From contig CAVOUB010000007.1 in assembly GCA_963699495.1 (NCBI GenBank), positions 1-64,000 of the forward strand: a stretch of 64,000 nt of DNA, written 5' to 3'. Under the pieces are notes generated by a model. The model saw nothing but the letters and a program-made list of their open reading frames with translations, made no database searches and had not been told where the DNA came from. Made by a program: the position numbers and the translations under genes. Source of the stretch: JAIBJN01 sp963699495. Its GTDB lineage: Bacteria > Actinomycetota > Thermoleophilia > Gaiellales > Gaiellaceae. Positions 8,501-16,970 of the stretch are shown here, piece after piece (position 1 is the stretch's first letter; every line of letters starts with the position of its first letter).

Positions 8501-9817
8501 GAGCTCGACGGGGCCGGCCGCCGGCGCGACGAAGGTGACGATGTTGCTCGGGTTCGGGAGCCCGTTCGCCCCGGCCTTCATCGCCCAGATGCAGTCGCGC
8601 GAGTAGTCGGCGAAGAAGAGGGCTCCGTCGTAGGCGGACGGGTACGACCCCCCCTGGTAGAAGGCGAGGCCGGAGATCGAGCTGCTCCCCGAAGGGCACG
8701 TTTCGCCGGCGACGACCGTGTCCGAGTGCGGATAGGAGAAGTACGGGGCGTGGACCGCAGAGGGGCCGGCCGCGTAGAGGCTCGTGCAGATGTTCACGCC
8801 GGCGTGCTCCCACGAGGGAGGCGACGCGGGGCCCTCGTAGCAGGGCCAGCCGCCGTTCTCGACCGTCCCGATCACGTCGGTGATGCGGTTGATCTCCTCA
8901 AAGCGGCCGAGGCCGACGTCGCCGATCCAGAGCTCGGCCGTCCCCGGGCGAAACGTCGTCCGGAAGGGGTTGCGGACCCCGTGGGCGATGATGCGCCTGG
9001 CGTTCAGGTCGGGGCTGGAGAAGAGCGGGTTCGTGGGCAGCGCGGCGCCGTTGTCGGGGTTGACGCGGATGATCGTCCCGTCGAGGCTGACCGGGTCGCC
9101 GCCGGTGCGCAGGTCCTGGGCGCGCAGGCTTCCGCCCTCCGCCGTGGGCGGAGTCAGCACGGCGCCGACGCCGCCCGGCGGGTCGCCGCACGGGTTGAGG
9201 GGCGTTCCGTCCTGTCCCCAGTCGGCGAAGCTGAACCCGGCGCCGTCACCCGACGAGGCGTAGAGGGCGCCGTCGGGTCCGAACTGGAGCTGCCCCTGGG
9301 AGTGGCTCGGATACTGCTGGCACCAGTCCTCGATGAGCACGGTCTCCTGGCCGGCGGCGTTGAGGCGCGAGAGGCGGCCCGAGACGACGCAGCCGTCGCC
9401 GTTGCCCCCGGGAGGGTTCGGGCATGGGTCGGAGGTCACGCCCACCGCGCCCCAGCGGGGAGCTGCCTGCCCGATCGCCGCGTCGTGCGTGTAGAGGACG
9501 TAGACGTAGGGGTCGGCAGGGAACTGCGGATCGAGCGCCATCCCGAGCAGGCCTCGGTCCCAGTAGTTGTGCACATTCGTGCGCAGGTCGGCGTAGATGC
9601 TGGGAGTCGAGTCCGAGAGGCCGTCGAAGACCTTGATCAGGCCGCTCTTCTCGGCGACGAAGATGCGGCCGTCGGGCGAGAAGCGGACGACCATCGGGTT
9701 CGTGAGCCCGCCGAAGACGACCTCTTCCTGGAAGCCCGGGGGCAGCGTTGCGCTGCCTGCGGCCGAAACCGGCGCGAGCAGGCACGTGAGAGCTGCAATG
9801 AGGAGCAGACGTCGCAT
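5555..9817 (-). CDS. Giant secreted sorbosone-dehydrogenase/PKD/RTX-repeat protein
   Basis: This is a secreted protein of 1420 residues. The start at 9817 gives a clean signal peptide (MRRLLLIAALTCLLAPVSAA); an upstream extension to 9919 lacks one. Residues about 25-460 form a glucose/sorbosone-dehydrogenase-like beta-propeller, a fold that in relatives binds PQQ. Next come a PKD domain (from NQPPTAII) and a conserved module ending in RTX calcium-binding repeats of the GGxGxDx type. A 14-proline linker and an Ig-like segment follow, and then the module and RTX block appear a second time. The two copies align over about 230 residues, for example SARGGTGTGAVFAGNVVLR against SARGGYGAGQVFLGRVTLR. 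The C-terminus has no LPXTG motif. It probably oxidises or binds carbohydrate at the cell surface. Confidence 0.85.
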   Translation of the reverse strand: MRRLLLIAALTCLLAPVSAAGSATLPPGFQEEVVFGGLTNPMVVRFSPDGRIFVAEKSGLIKVFDGLSDSTPSIYADLRTNVHNYWDRGLLGMALDPQFPADPYVYVLYTHDAAIGQAAPRWGAVGVTSDPCPNPPGGNGDGCVVSGRLSRLNAAGQETVLIEDWCQQYPSHSQGQLQFGPDGALYASSGDGAGFSFADWGQDGTPLNPCGDPPGGVGAVLTPPTAEGGSLRAQDLRTGGDPVSLDGTIIRVNPDNGAALPTNPLFSSPDLNARRIIAHGVRNPFRTTFRPGTAELWIGDVGLGRFEEINRITDVIGTVENGGWPCYEGPASPPSWEHAGVNICTSLYAAGPSAVHAPYFSYPHSDTVVAGETCPSGSSSISGLAFYQGGSYPSAYDGALFFADYSRDCIWAMKAGANGLPNPSNIVTFVAPAAGPVELEIGPGGDLFYPDYDGGTIRRIRYFAANQPPTAIIQATPTNGTAPLLVNFDGRGSSDPDGDTLTYAWDLDGDGQYNDSTSATPSWTYAQNGSVTVALRVTDPSAATDTASVTITVGNTAPVATISGPTAATTWAVGESISFAGTATDAQDGTLPASAFLWELILHHCPSNCHEHAVESFAGVKSGAFDGPNHDYPAHLELRLTVTDSGGLTDTKTVSLQPKTVQANFVSNVPGLQLTVDDDTAAAPFTRTFITGSTHTVSAEATQTLNGVGFTFDSWSDGGARVHQLTATGPATYTAQYSGGTPASCFYNPATKSVTAAIPPGSQATLKVAASGQLLFGFVPMPCGGATATNTDSVLVNGSIGTPERLTIDQSEAPFGPGATAESNTPEIEVTANLGDAADQVVVAGTSGDDKLSVGVSGIAFNADSDADVTFAPSPAPSTVELVGGGGKNTLSARGGTGTGAVFAGNVVLRAGDLGDALTGSNLGDLIVGGAGNDDVNGYSGNDTIDGGWGDDKLNGAEGNDDIVGGGGADNISSGGGNDTIRAGDGVTDTSLNGGAGSDTAYYDLIDPAPSAVETKIIDSGPPPPPPPPPPPPPPDTTPPETTIPSGPASTTSDTNATFTLSSSEVGSTFECALDLASFLPCVSPVTYSALSLGAHELRARAKDVAGNVDPTPAVFDWTIQTSPPPPPPPPPGQGTCVYSAALKAATATIPAGATATLAVVGSEIRFAGAACGAATTANTDAITVSGVAGSVERLVVDQTAGALAPGATVEAAGTASEIELAVNLGDVTDEFVLGGTTAADLLSVGTKGASFTGDADLDVTFSPFPSSVELVGAGGNDTLSARGGYGAGQVFLGRVTLRGDDGDDSLSGSNLGDLILGGAGADTVDGSSGNDQILGNDGNDILRGQDGNDIVVGGLGADTLTGGNDDDTLDAADGAADVQIHGQVGVDTAYYDLGVDPSPLSTENAIPGPPPAPLTGLAE

Positions 9818-9989
9818 GAACGTTTTCGCCGCCGGTCCAGAACGACCCGATTGCGAGCCGGGTGGCCCGCTTCGCCGAGAGTACGCACGTGTGCGATCCG
9901 GAGCAACCCGCAACGTCAACGGTCCGCCCAGAACTGGTCAAGAGTCTAGGTCGGGCCCCGCTCCTTGTAGTCTCAGGTCCCGAGCCGAA

Positions 9990-11264
9990 ATGAGCACGCC
10001 GACCCCGTCCGAGCCTCGTTTTCCTCCCCTTCCGCTCCGAACACGCGGGGCGTTGGCGACCGGACGGCTCGCGGCGATCGCCTCGCGCGTGGCGCGGCGG
10101 GGGCATGGCGGAGTCGTCGGCGGGACGGTGGCGCTCAAGCTCGACCACGACGCGCTCCGGCTGCTCGCGCGCGGGCGGACGACCGCCCTGGTTTCGGGGA
10201 GCAACGGGAAGAGCACCACAGCCGCGCTCCTGGCCGCAGCTGTGAGCCGCCTCGGCCCGACCGCCTACAACGAGAACGGCTCCAACATGGCCTCGGGTCT
10301 CGTCGTCGCGCTCGAGGCGGATCGGGACACGCCGTACGCGGTGCTGGAGACGGACGAGGCCTATCTCGGCCCCGTCACAGAGGCGGCGCGCCCGCAGGCG
10401 ATGGCGCTCCTCAACCTGAGTCGCGACTACCTCGAGCGCGGAGTGCGCTACAAGCCGCTCGCACGCCACTGGCGCGAGACCCTCGAAGACGTCGACTGGC
10501 CGCTGACCGTCGTCGCCAACGCCGACGACCCGATCGTGACGTGGACGGCGCGGGGCGCGAAGGACGTCGTCTGGGTGGCCGGCGGCGATCAGTGGTCGGA
10601 GGACGGGGCCATCTGCCGTGACTGCATCGTCCGGCTCCGGCGCGAGGGCGAGAGCTGGTGGTGCGAGTCGTGCGGCCAGCGCCGGCCGGAGCCGAGCTGG
10701 CGGCTCGAGGGCGACGTCGCGGAGGGACCGGGCATCTCCGTTCCGCTGCAGCTCTCCGTGCCGGGCCGGATGAACAAGCACAACGCGGTCTTCGCGCTCG
10801 TCGCGGCGATGGCGCTGGGCGTCGACCCGCACGTGGCGGCCGAGGCCATGGCCGACGTGGGGAACGTCGACGGCCGCTACAACCGGCGCGACGTCGACGG
10901 CCGGCAGGTGCGGCTGATCCTGGCGAAGAATCCGGCCAGCTGGCAGGAGTCGATCGACATCGCCGGCTCCTCCGGCGACGCGCTCGTCTTCCACCTGACT
11001 GCGCGCGGCGACTACAACTCCAAGGACGCGAGCCTGGCCTGGGACGCGCCGCTCGAGCGGCTCGCCGGGCGCGATGCGGTCGCCACGGGCTACCGCGCCT
11101 CCGACATGGCGCTCCGGCTCGAGGTGGCCGGACTGAACGTGAAGCGCGTGCAGGACCCGGTCGAAGCGATCCTGGCGAGCCCGCCCGGCCCCGTCTCGGT
11201 GATCGGGAACTACCCCGCGTTCCTCGACCTCCGCGACCGGCTCGACGCCCTCGACAAGCGGTGA
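9990..11264 (+). CDS. murT: MurT, lipid II isoglutaminyl synthase synthetase subunit
   Basis: MurT is the Mur-ligase-like subunit that amidates the glutamate of lipid II together with GatD. The 424-residue protein has the ATP loop GSNGKSTT (residues 70-77). A four-Cys zinc ribbon of the CRDC...CESC type is inserted in the central domain, as in known MurT proteins, and the C-terminal DUF1727 domain is present. The ATG at 9990 follows a weak -10 (TAGTCT, about 9968-9973). Its stop overlaps the GTG of gatD as GTGA, so the two subunits are coupled. The substrate is the cell-wall precursor on the inner face of the membrane. Confidence 0.93.
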   Translation: MSTPTPSEPRFPPLPLRTRGALATGRLAAIASRVARRGHGGVVGGTVALKLDHDALRLLARGRTTALVSGSNGKSTTAALLAAAVSRLGPTAYNENGSNMASGLVVALEADRDTPYAVLETDEAYLGPVTEAARPQAMALLNLSRDYLERGVRYKPLARHWRETLEDVDWPLTVVANADDPIVTWTARGAKDVVWVAGGDQWSEDGAICRDCIVRLRREGESWWCESCGQRRPEPSWRLEGDVAEGPGISVPLQLSVPGRMNKHNAVFALVAAMALGVDPHVAAEAMADVGNVDGRYNRRDVDGRQVRLILAKNPASWQESIDIAGSSGDALVFHLTARGDYNSKDASLAWDAPLERLAGRDAVATGYRASDMALRLEVAGLNVKRVQDPVEAILASPPGPVSVIGNYPAFLDLRDRLDALDKR

Positions 11265-12004
11265 CCGGGCTCACCGTCGTCGACGTCTACCCCGGCTCGA
11301 TGTTCCCGCAGGGAGACGGGGGCAACCTCCGGATGCTCGAGCACCGCGCCCGCGCGCGCGGGATCGAGGTGACCACCGTGGGCGCGCCGATCGGCGACCC
11401 TCTGCCCGAGGGCGACATCTACGTGCTCGCCGGCGCGGAGGACGAGGATCAGCCCGCGGTGGCGCGGCGCCTCGCCGAGGAAGGCACGCTGGCCCAGGCG
11501 GCCGCCGCCGGGAAGGTCGTGGTCGGGATCGGCGCCGGCTACCAGATCCTCGGGGCGAGCTTCGACACGCCGGACGGCGAGACGACTCCCGGGCTCGGCC
11601 TGCTCGACGCGCGCACGACGCTCGGAGAGCACGTGGACAACCGCGTCGTCACGCGTCCCTCGCCGTGGCTCGGCCTGCCGGCGCTCGTCGGCTACGAGTG
11701 GCATCGCGGCCGCACCGCGCTCGGCCCCGGGACGCGGCCGCTCGCCGAGGTCGAGGTGGGAGTCTGCAACGGCGGCGACCCGCCCACCGACGGAGCGGTG
11801 CAGGGCCATCTCCTCGGCACGTACCTCCACGGGCCGCTCCTCCCGCGGAACCCGGAACTGGCGGACCTCCTGCTGGGCTGGGCGCTCGACACCGAGCTCG
11901 CCCCGCTCGAGAGCAGGTTCGCCGACCTCGCCCGCCAGGAGCGGATCGCCGAGGCCCGCGAGATCGAGCGGCGACAGCACCACCGCCTCCGCTGGCGCCG
12001 CTAG
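11261..12004 (+). CDS. gatD: GatD-like amidotransferase subunit with the nucleophile Cys missing
   Basis: This 247-residue protein is the class I glutamine amidotransferase partner of MurT. The fold and the catalytic His region (GTYLHGP, His190) are conserved. The nucleophile-elbow motif, normally of the form ICAGYQ, reads GIGAGYQILG here. The codon for the expected Cys is GGC (11531-11533), giving Gly91. Without Cys it should be unable to release ammonia from glutamine. It may be inactive, use free ammonia, or carry a one-base sequence error (TGC to GGC). The last 4 bases overlap the convergent murJ gene. Confidence 0.9.
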   Translation: MTGLTVVDVYPGSMFPQGDGGNLRMLEHRARARGIEVTTVGAPIGDPLPEGDIYVLAGAEDEDQPAVARRLAEEGTLAQAAAAGKVVVGIGAGYQILGASFDTPDGETTPGLGLLDARTTLGEHVDNRVVTRPSPWLGLPALVGYEWHRGRTALGPGTRPLAEVEVGVCNGGDPPTDGAVQGHLLGTYLHGPLLPRNPELADLLLGWALDTELAPLESRFADLARQERIAEAREIERRQHHRLRWRR

Positions 12005-13563
12005 CGCCGCGTCAGCGCGCGTAGCGCCTCGAGCTCCCGAACGCCGAGCAGGCGCGCGGCGCCGAGGTAGACGAGCACTGCGACGCCGAACGCGACGCCC
12101 AGCGAGACGATCTGCGCCCAGAGCTCGCGCCCGAGCAGCTCGTCGAGGAGGGCCCAGGCGCCGAGCGCGGCGGCCGCGGAGGCGACGGAGGCCAGAACGA
12201 TGCGCAGCAGCGAGACGCCGACCTGCCGCGGCGAGGCGAGCCCCGGGTTGCGCCGCATGAACATGAGCAGGAGCGCGACGCCGACGATGTTCACGATCGA
12301 CGTCGCGAGCGGGATCCCCCAGATTCCGAGGCGGTAGAGGACGGCGTCGAGAGCGGCGTTCAGAGCGACCGTGCCCAGCGCGACGGCCGTCGGGATCCAG
12401 TTTCGCTGCAGGCTGTAGAAGCTCCGCGAGAGGAGCAGCATCCAGCCGTTGAACGTGAGCCCGAGCGAGAAGGCCATCAGGCACTGGGCCACGACCACGG
12501 TGTCGTCGGCGGTGAACGCGCCTCGCTGGTAGAGGAGCCGCACGATCGGCTCGGCGAGCACTGCGCCGATCACGCTGGCCGGCACGAGCAGGAAGCCGAT
12601 CTGCCGGAGCCCGCCGTCCACGGTCCCCCGGAACCCCTGCAGGTCGCCTACGGCCGCGAGCCTGGAGAGCGTCGGGAAGAGCACCGTGACGACGGCCACC
12701 GAGAACATCCCCTGCGGGAGCATGTAGATGCGAAAGGCTTTCTCGATCGCGGTCGGCGCGAGGTCGGGGTCGACCAGCCGGGAGGCGAAGATCGTGTCGA
12801 CGAAAATGCTGATGTTGATCAGCCCCAGCGTCAGCGTCACGGGGAGCATCAGCGCAAAGAAGCGACTGACAGCCGGGTCGCGCCAGTCGACGACCGCCCG
12901 GAGCCGGCCGTCGAGCCCGCGCAGCCAGGGCACCGGCAGGAGGAGCTGCACGACGGTCGCGATCAGCGTCACGACGGCGTACAGGATGAGCTGGGCGGAT
13001 TCGTCCTCCACCAGCGGGACGCCGACGAGGAGCCCGCCGATGATGACGACGTTCCAGATCACCGGCGAGAGCGCCGGAACCGTGAACTGGTCGTAGGCGT
13101 TGAGGATCCCGACGATCACGCCGGAGACCGTCAGCAGGCCGACGGTCGGCATGAGGATCCTTGTCAGGGTGACGGCGAGCTCCGGGTCGCCGCCCGGGTC
13201 GCCGAAGGGGAGGATCAGAAGCGGCGCGAGCAGGATGAGGATCGCCGTCAGCCCCGTCACGCCGATCAGGACGAGCCAGAAGATCGTCGACGCCACCCGC
13301 CAGGCGCGGGCCTTGTCCTCCTTGGCCACGAGCTCGCTGAAGATGGGGACGAACGCGCCCGAGAGCGCCGCGTCGCCGACGAAGGCGCGCACGAGCGTCG
13401 GGATCTGGGCGGCGACCGTGAAGGCGTTGATTTTCCCGGTCGCTCCGAAGAAGTACGCGGAGACGACCTCGCGGACGAGCCCAAGGGCACGAGAGAGGCC
13501 CGTCGCGAGCGTGAACGTCGCCGTCGATCGCGCGAGCCGACGGGCCTGGCCGGCCTCGCTCAT
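12001..13563 (-). CDS. murJ: MurJ lipid II flippase
   Basis: This 520-residue integral membrane protein has the MviN/MurJ pattern of about 14 transmembrane segments. Signatures are the N-terminal GLVREVVSAYFFGATGKINAF and the LPQGMFSVAVVTVLFPTLS stretch. It flips lipid II across the cytoplasmic membrane. Its position beside murT-gatD groups two steps of cell-wall precursor handling. A -10 hexamer TATACT lies 7 bases before the ATG, so the message is probably leaderless. The end overlaps gatD by 4 bases in convergent orientation. Confidence 0.93.
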   Translation of the reverse strand: MSEAGQARRLARSTATFTLATGLSRALGLVREVVSAYFFGATGKINAFTVAAQIPTLVRAFVGDAALSGAFVPIFSELVAKEDKARAWRVASTIFWLVLIGVTGLTAILILLAPLLILPFGDPGGDPELAVTLTRILMPTVGLLTVSGVIVGILNAYDQFTVPALSPVIWNVVIIGGLLVGVPLVEDESAQLILYAVVTLIATVVQLLLPVPWLRGLDGRLRAVVDWRDPAVSRFFALMLPVTLTLGLINISIFVDTIFASRLVDPDLAPTAIEKAFRIYMLPQGMFSVAVVTVLFPTLSRLAAVGDLQGFRGTVDGGLRQIGFLLVPASVIGAVLAEPIVRLLYQRGAFTADDTVVVAQCLMAFSLGLTFNGWMLLLSRSFYSLQRNWIPTAVALGTVALNAALDAVLYRLGIWGIPLATSIVNIVGVALLLMFMRRNPGLASPRQVGVSLLRIVLASVASAAAALGAWALLDELLGRELWAQIVSLGVAFGVAVLVYLGAARLLGVRELEALRALTRR

Positions 13564-13570
13564 CCCGGCG

Positions 13571-13576
13571 AGTATA
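13571..13576 (-). promoter_or_regulatory. -10 element of murJ, leaderless layout
   Basis: TATACT is read on the minus strand with 7 bases between it and the murJ ATG at 13563. That spacing puts the transcription start at or next to the start codon. No ribosome site is visible in the 7 bases. Confidence 0.55.
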
Positions 13577-13716
13577 CGAAGATGCCCGCACGGAGCCGGA
13601 CGAAGCGGAGCCGATAGGGCGGGTCAACGCCGGGTCGGCGCCGGCATGGCGACGGTGCCGGCCTACCGGTTGCCCGACTGTTCCTCGCCCGCTCCTTCCG
13701 TCCGGGCGCGGTCGCC

Positions 13717-14049
13717 CTACGACGTCCGCAGGGCCTTCAGCAGCGCCGCCTGGAGCTGCTGGAGCGAGAACGGCTTCAACAGGTAGGCGGCCGGTCGAAG
13801 GCGATGGACGGCCAGCTCCGGCGGGTGGATGCTCACGACCACGAGCGGCACAGGCGGATCCTCAGACGACAGGCGCTCGGCAAGCTCGACGACGCCGGGC
13901 CCCATCTGGGGCTCGAACAGCATCACGTCGGGACGAGTCGGCAGCTCGTCCGGGCGGTACCTGATCACCTCGTGGCCCCAATTCGTAACGGCCCGCTCGA
14001 CCAGAGCGAGCACGTCGGGATCAGGCTCGGCGACGAGAACCCAGGCCAC
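13717..14049 (-). CDS. Degenerate response-regulator receiver domain
   Basis: This is a stand-alone receiver-like domain of about 110 residues. It runs from WVLVAEPDPDVLALVERA through DVMLFEPQMG and VVVSIHP to YLLKPFSLQQLQAALLKAL. The conserved Lys is present (LLKPF), but the phosphoacceptor Asp is replaced by Glu (LFEP) and the usual Thr by Ser (VVSIHP). Such a domain would not be phosphorylated normally and might mimic the phosphorylated state. I chose the GTG at 14049, directly before the domain. A GTG at 14160 would add 37 residues with no receiver character. No kinase or output domain lies nearby. Confidence 0.65.
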   Translation of the reverse strand: MAWVLVAEPDPDVLALVERAVTNWGHEVIRYRPDELPTRPDVMLFEPQMGPGVVELAERLSSEDPPVPLVVVSIHPPELAVHRLRPAAYLLKPFSLQQLQAALLKALRTS

Positions 14050-14196
14050 TGGAGCGACCACCCGAACCGCAGGAATTCGCGGCCATGGCCGCAGGGTATC
14101 CGTTGGAACGGCTTTCCAGCTGAAGGGCCGCGAGACGCATGCCCCGCCGCCCTTCAGCACCGCCCTTCAGGGCTCGGGCTCGAGCAGCGCCCGGGC

Positions 14197-14427
14197 CTAC
14201 TCGCCGTAGAGGGGATTCCAGCGAACCAGCGTCCAGTCGACGCTCGCTGGCAGCTCGTCCCGGGCGGCGGCGATCGCCTCGGGGACGCTCTCCCCGCCCC
14301 CGATCGCAGAGCGGCGCTCTCCACCCGGGGCCTCGAACGTCACGTTGAGCAGGTGGGCGTTGAAGCGGCGGGCGGGCGTCTCGTCGACTGCCGGGAACGG
14401 GAGTGCGAAGGCGGTTGCGGTGCTCAT
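14197..14427 (-). CDS. Small hypothetical protein
   Basis: A 76-residue protein with no signal peptide or membrane segment. The ATG has a good ribosome site (AGGAGAG, 6 bases upstream), which is the main support for it being real. The sequence ends WTLVRWNPLYGE and has a central Gly-rich turn (APGGERRSAIGGGES). I do not recognise the family and cannot propose a function. Confidence 0.55.
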   Translation of the reverse strand: MSTATAFALPFPAVDETPARRFNAHLLNVTFEAPGGERRSAIGGGESVPEAIAAARDELPASVDWTLVRWNPLYGE

Positions 14428-14611
14428 GGCGTCTCTCCTGTGGGTCTGGATGCGAGCAACCGAATGGTCGCTCAGCGGAGGCCTCGGCGCCCCAGAGCCA
14501 CCCCGTGTCTTGCGGTACGGCTAACCCACCCTCCCAGCGGATGGACGAGCGGGCCCCGGGGAGTGGAGATCGAGGGCCCGCCCGTCCTCGTAGAAGGAGC
14601 CTCTTCGCCGT

Positions 14612-15392
14612 CTAGCCGATGGCGAACGTGACCGTGAGCGTCGCTCCGACGTCCTGCGTGCCGGGCTGGATGGCCACGTCTCCGGCAGCCGACTCGGCGA
14701 CCGCCCGCTCGTAGTACGGGAGGGGGACGCCCCCACCGCCGCCCTCCACGATCGCGACGGGCGCGCCGAGCGTGACCCCGGCCTTCTCGGCAATCGCCTC
14801 GGCGCGGGTGCGCGCGTCGTCGAAGGCCGCCTCCATCGCCGCGCCGTACTGGGCCTCCGCGTCCGAGACCGTCAGGCTCGGGCCGTAGACCTGGTTCGCC
14901 CCGGCGGCGACGGCGTCGTCGACGACCTCGCCCGCCTTGTCGAGGCCGTGCACGGTCGCATGCACCGTGTTGCGTCGCGTCGTAGCCGACGATCGAGGTC
15001 CCGTCGTCGCTCGTGCGCGGGTAGACGGAGACCTGCTCGGTCCGCAGATCGTCCTCGGCAATGCCGGCGCGCCGGAGCGCGGCCACGACCTGGTCCATCG
15101 CCTCGGAGTTCGCCGTCAGCGCGGCCGCGGCTGTGTCGCTGCTCGTCTGGACGCCGAAGGACCACTCGGCCGTGTCCGGCGTCGCGGTCACCGTTCCCGT
15201 CCCGACGACCGTGATCCCGGCCCCCGAGACGACCGCCCCCCCGCCGAGCGACTCCGCGGACATGCCGGCGGCGAGGACGCCGCTCTCGAGCCCGCCCGCG
15301 GCGGAGATGTCCGTTCCCTCGTCGTCCCCGCTGCACCCCGCCGCGAGAACCGCGACGGCGGCCACGGCGGCTGCGACTGCGCTTCTCGTCAT
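14612..15392 (-). pseudogene. SIMPL-domain (DUF541) lipoprotein, single-base frameshift
   Basis: The gene encodes a lipoprotein (signal ending VLAAGC, residues 14-19) followed by a SIMPL/DUF541 domain. Reading breaks near 14972. The first frame gives SIVGYDATQHG, while conserved family sequence resumes one frame over as NTVHATVHGLDKAGEVVDDAV and runs to TLTVTFAIG at 14612. One extra C in the run encoding GCGACGCAACACG explains the shift. Restored, the protein is about 259 residues, normal for the family. SIMPL proteins are periplasmic or surface proteins of poorly known role. Whether this is a real mutation or a sequencing error cannot be told from one sequence. Confidence 0.8.
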
Positions 15393-15492
15393 CGCTCCTC
15401 CGATCCGATCTCGTTTCGCGGTTCGACCGGGGAAGCGCGGCGAAAGTTCCCGAAAGCCGTCCTCGAGTCACGGAGCTGTCTTCAGTGACCGG

Positions 15493-16890
15493 CTACCACC
15501 GCCGGCGGTGTTTCCCCCACCGGTCGTCGGGCCAGATCTGGGTCTGCGGATTGAGGCGATCCAGCTCCCTGGCGCCCCAGAGGGCGCGATCCCAGACCTT
15601 GTAGACCTTGAGGCCCTTGGTGACGTTGGACTCGTAGACGAAGCCGTTGTACCAGTAGCTGCCCCAGGCTCCACCCATGGTGAGCGCGCCGGGGTCGAGC
15701 GGACGCGGGTCGGCCCAGGCGACGGTCTTCGCAGCCGCCGGGTCGGTGAAGTCGACGACCCAGGTACCGGCCTGGTAGGCGCCCAGAGTGAGCAGGTTGC
15801 GCTTGCGCGTGGGCACGACCGTGTAGTTGTGGATCGCGCAGTTCTCGACGGCGGACTGCGGCCGGGGAAGCACCCACGTCCCCAGCAGCTCGCCCGTCTC
15901 GGTGTCGAAGAAGAAGAGGCTCTTCTTGACGGCCGGGTCGGCGGCCTGGCACTCGGCCTCCTTGCCGAAGCCGGGCTCCCAGCCCAGCACGGTGATCTTG
16001 CCGTCCCAGGAGAGCGCGGCCGAGCTCCACATCGGCACGTTCGGCGCCGTGAACGAGCGGAGACGCACCGGCTCGGCCGGGTTGCTGATGTCGAAGACGA
16101 CCGCTTCCATTCCGGCGCACACGGCGAGCTGGCGACGCTTCGTGATGAGAACGCCGATGTCGTGGCAGTCGTGGGCGCCCTCGAGCGGCACGTCGGCGAG
16201 CACCTGAGCGTCCTCCGGGTGTCGGAGCGGCACTTCGACGATCTGGAACTTGTCCTGATCCCGGTGACACTCGGCGACCCAGACCGGGTCGTTGTCGTAC
16301 TCCGGCCCTGACTCGGGCAGCCACGACGAGACGTAGAGGAGGACTCGCTTGTGCCTCAGGTCGGGCACGACCGTGTGGGTGTGCGAGCCGCAGTCGGTCG
16401 GCACGGCGGCGACGAGGTCGTCGGCGCTGGCCCGTCTCGGGTTGCCCACCTCGAAGATCTGGATGCCTTCGAAGCCCGAGTCGGCGAAGTCCGAATCGCA
16501 TGTCTCTTCGACCGTCTTCGCGGCGATCGGGGTGTCGATCGAACGGAAGACGAGATCCTTGTAGACGCCGATGTCTCCCTCGTAGGTGCCGCAGTCGACC
16601 TCGGAGACGGGCTTCGGCCTCCAGGGCTTCTTGATGTCGACGATGCGGAAGCCTCCGTTCCAGGTTCCCTGGTAGGCGTACCTGCCCTGGAAGGCGGCGT
16701 CGGTGAAGAACGCCTCGAGGGAGGTCTCGACCGGGCGGTTGTCCCGTGTCGCCCCGATGAGGCGGGTGTTCTTGGAGAGCGAGCCGTCCCTACTCGGCTT
16801 GCCCGGCTTGTTCGCCGACGCGGGAATCGTCGCGATTCCAAGCACAAGCGCAAGCATGAGTCCGAGGACGAGCGTGTGGCGAAATCTCAT
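15493..16890 (-). CDS. Secreted LVIVD-repeat beta-propeller protein
   Basis: This 465-residue protein has a signal peptide (residues 1-26, ending IPASA). Beta-propeller repeats of the LVIVD type follow, for example GGFRIVDIKKPWRPK, IQIFEVGNPRR, AVVFDISNPAEPVRL and TWVVDFTDPAAAK. It also has scattered Cys pairs (VDCGTYEG, TDCGSH, HDCHDIGV) that could form disulfides outside the cell. Such proteins are common in soil actinobacteria; the ligand is unknown. It ends in a basic tail KHRRRW. It is a single gene with its own promoter region. Confidence 0.8.
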   Translation of the reverse strand: MRFRHTLVLGLMLALVLGIATIPASANKPGKPSRDGSLSKNTRLIGATRDNRPVETSLEAFFTDAAFQGRYAYQGTWNGGFRIVDIKKPWRPKPVSEVDCGTYEGDIGVYKDLVFRSIDTPIAAKTVEETCDSDFADSGFEGIQIFEVGNPRRASADDLVAAVPTDCGSHTHTVVPDLRHKRVLLYVSSWLPESGPEYDNDPVWVAECHRDQDKFQIVEVPLRHPEDAQVLADVPLEGAHDCHDIGVLITKRRQLAVCAGMEAVVFDISNPAEPVRLRSFTAPNVPMWSSAALSWDGKITVLGWEPGFGKEAECQAADPAVKKSLFFFDTETGELLGTWVLPRPQSAVENCAIHNYTVVPTRKRNLLTLGAYQAGTWVVDFTDPAAAKTVAWADPRPLDPGALTMGGAWGSYWYNGFVYESNVTKGLKVYKVWDRALWGARELDRLNPQTQIWPDDRWGKHRRRW

Positions 16891-16970
16891 AGCGGCCTTT
16901 CCGTTCCCTGTTACGGAAGCTTGTTCTGATCGTCATCGAGAAGGCCCCCGGAGTCAATCAATCTGCCAGG

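Noticed and set aside
5555..9817. Methanol dehydrogenase as the role of the propeller protein
   Set aside because: The N-terminal domain matches the glucose/sorbosone type, not the eight-bladed quinoprotein alcohol dehydrogenases.
7649..9949. Long open frame opposite the RTX gene
   Set aside because: It is Arg/Gly/Ala-rich without domain character and mirrors the real gene; such shadow frames are expected at this GC content.
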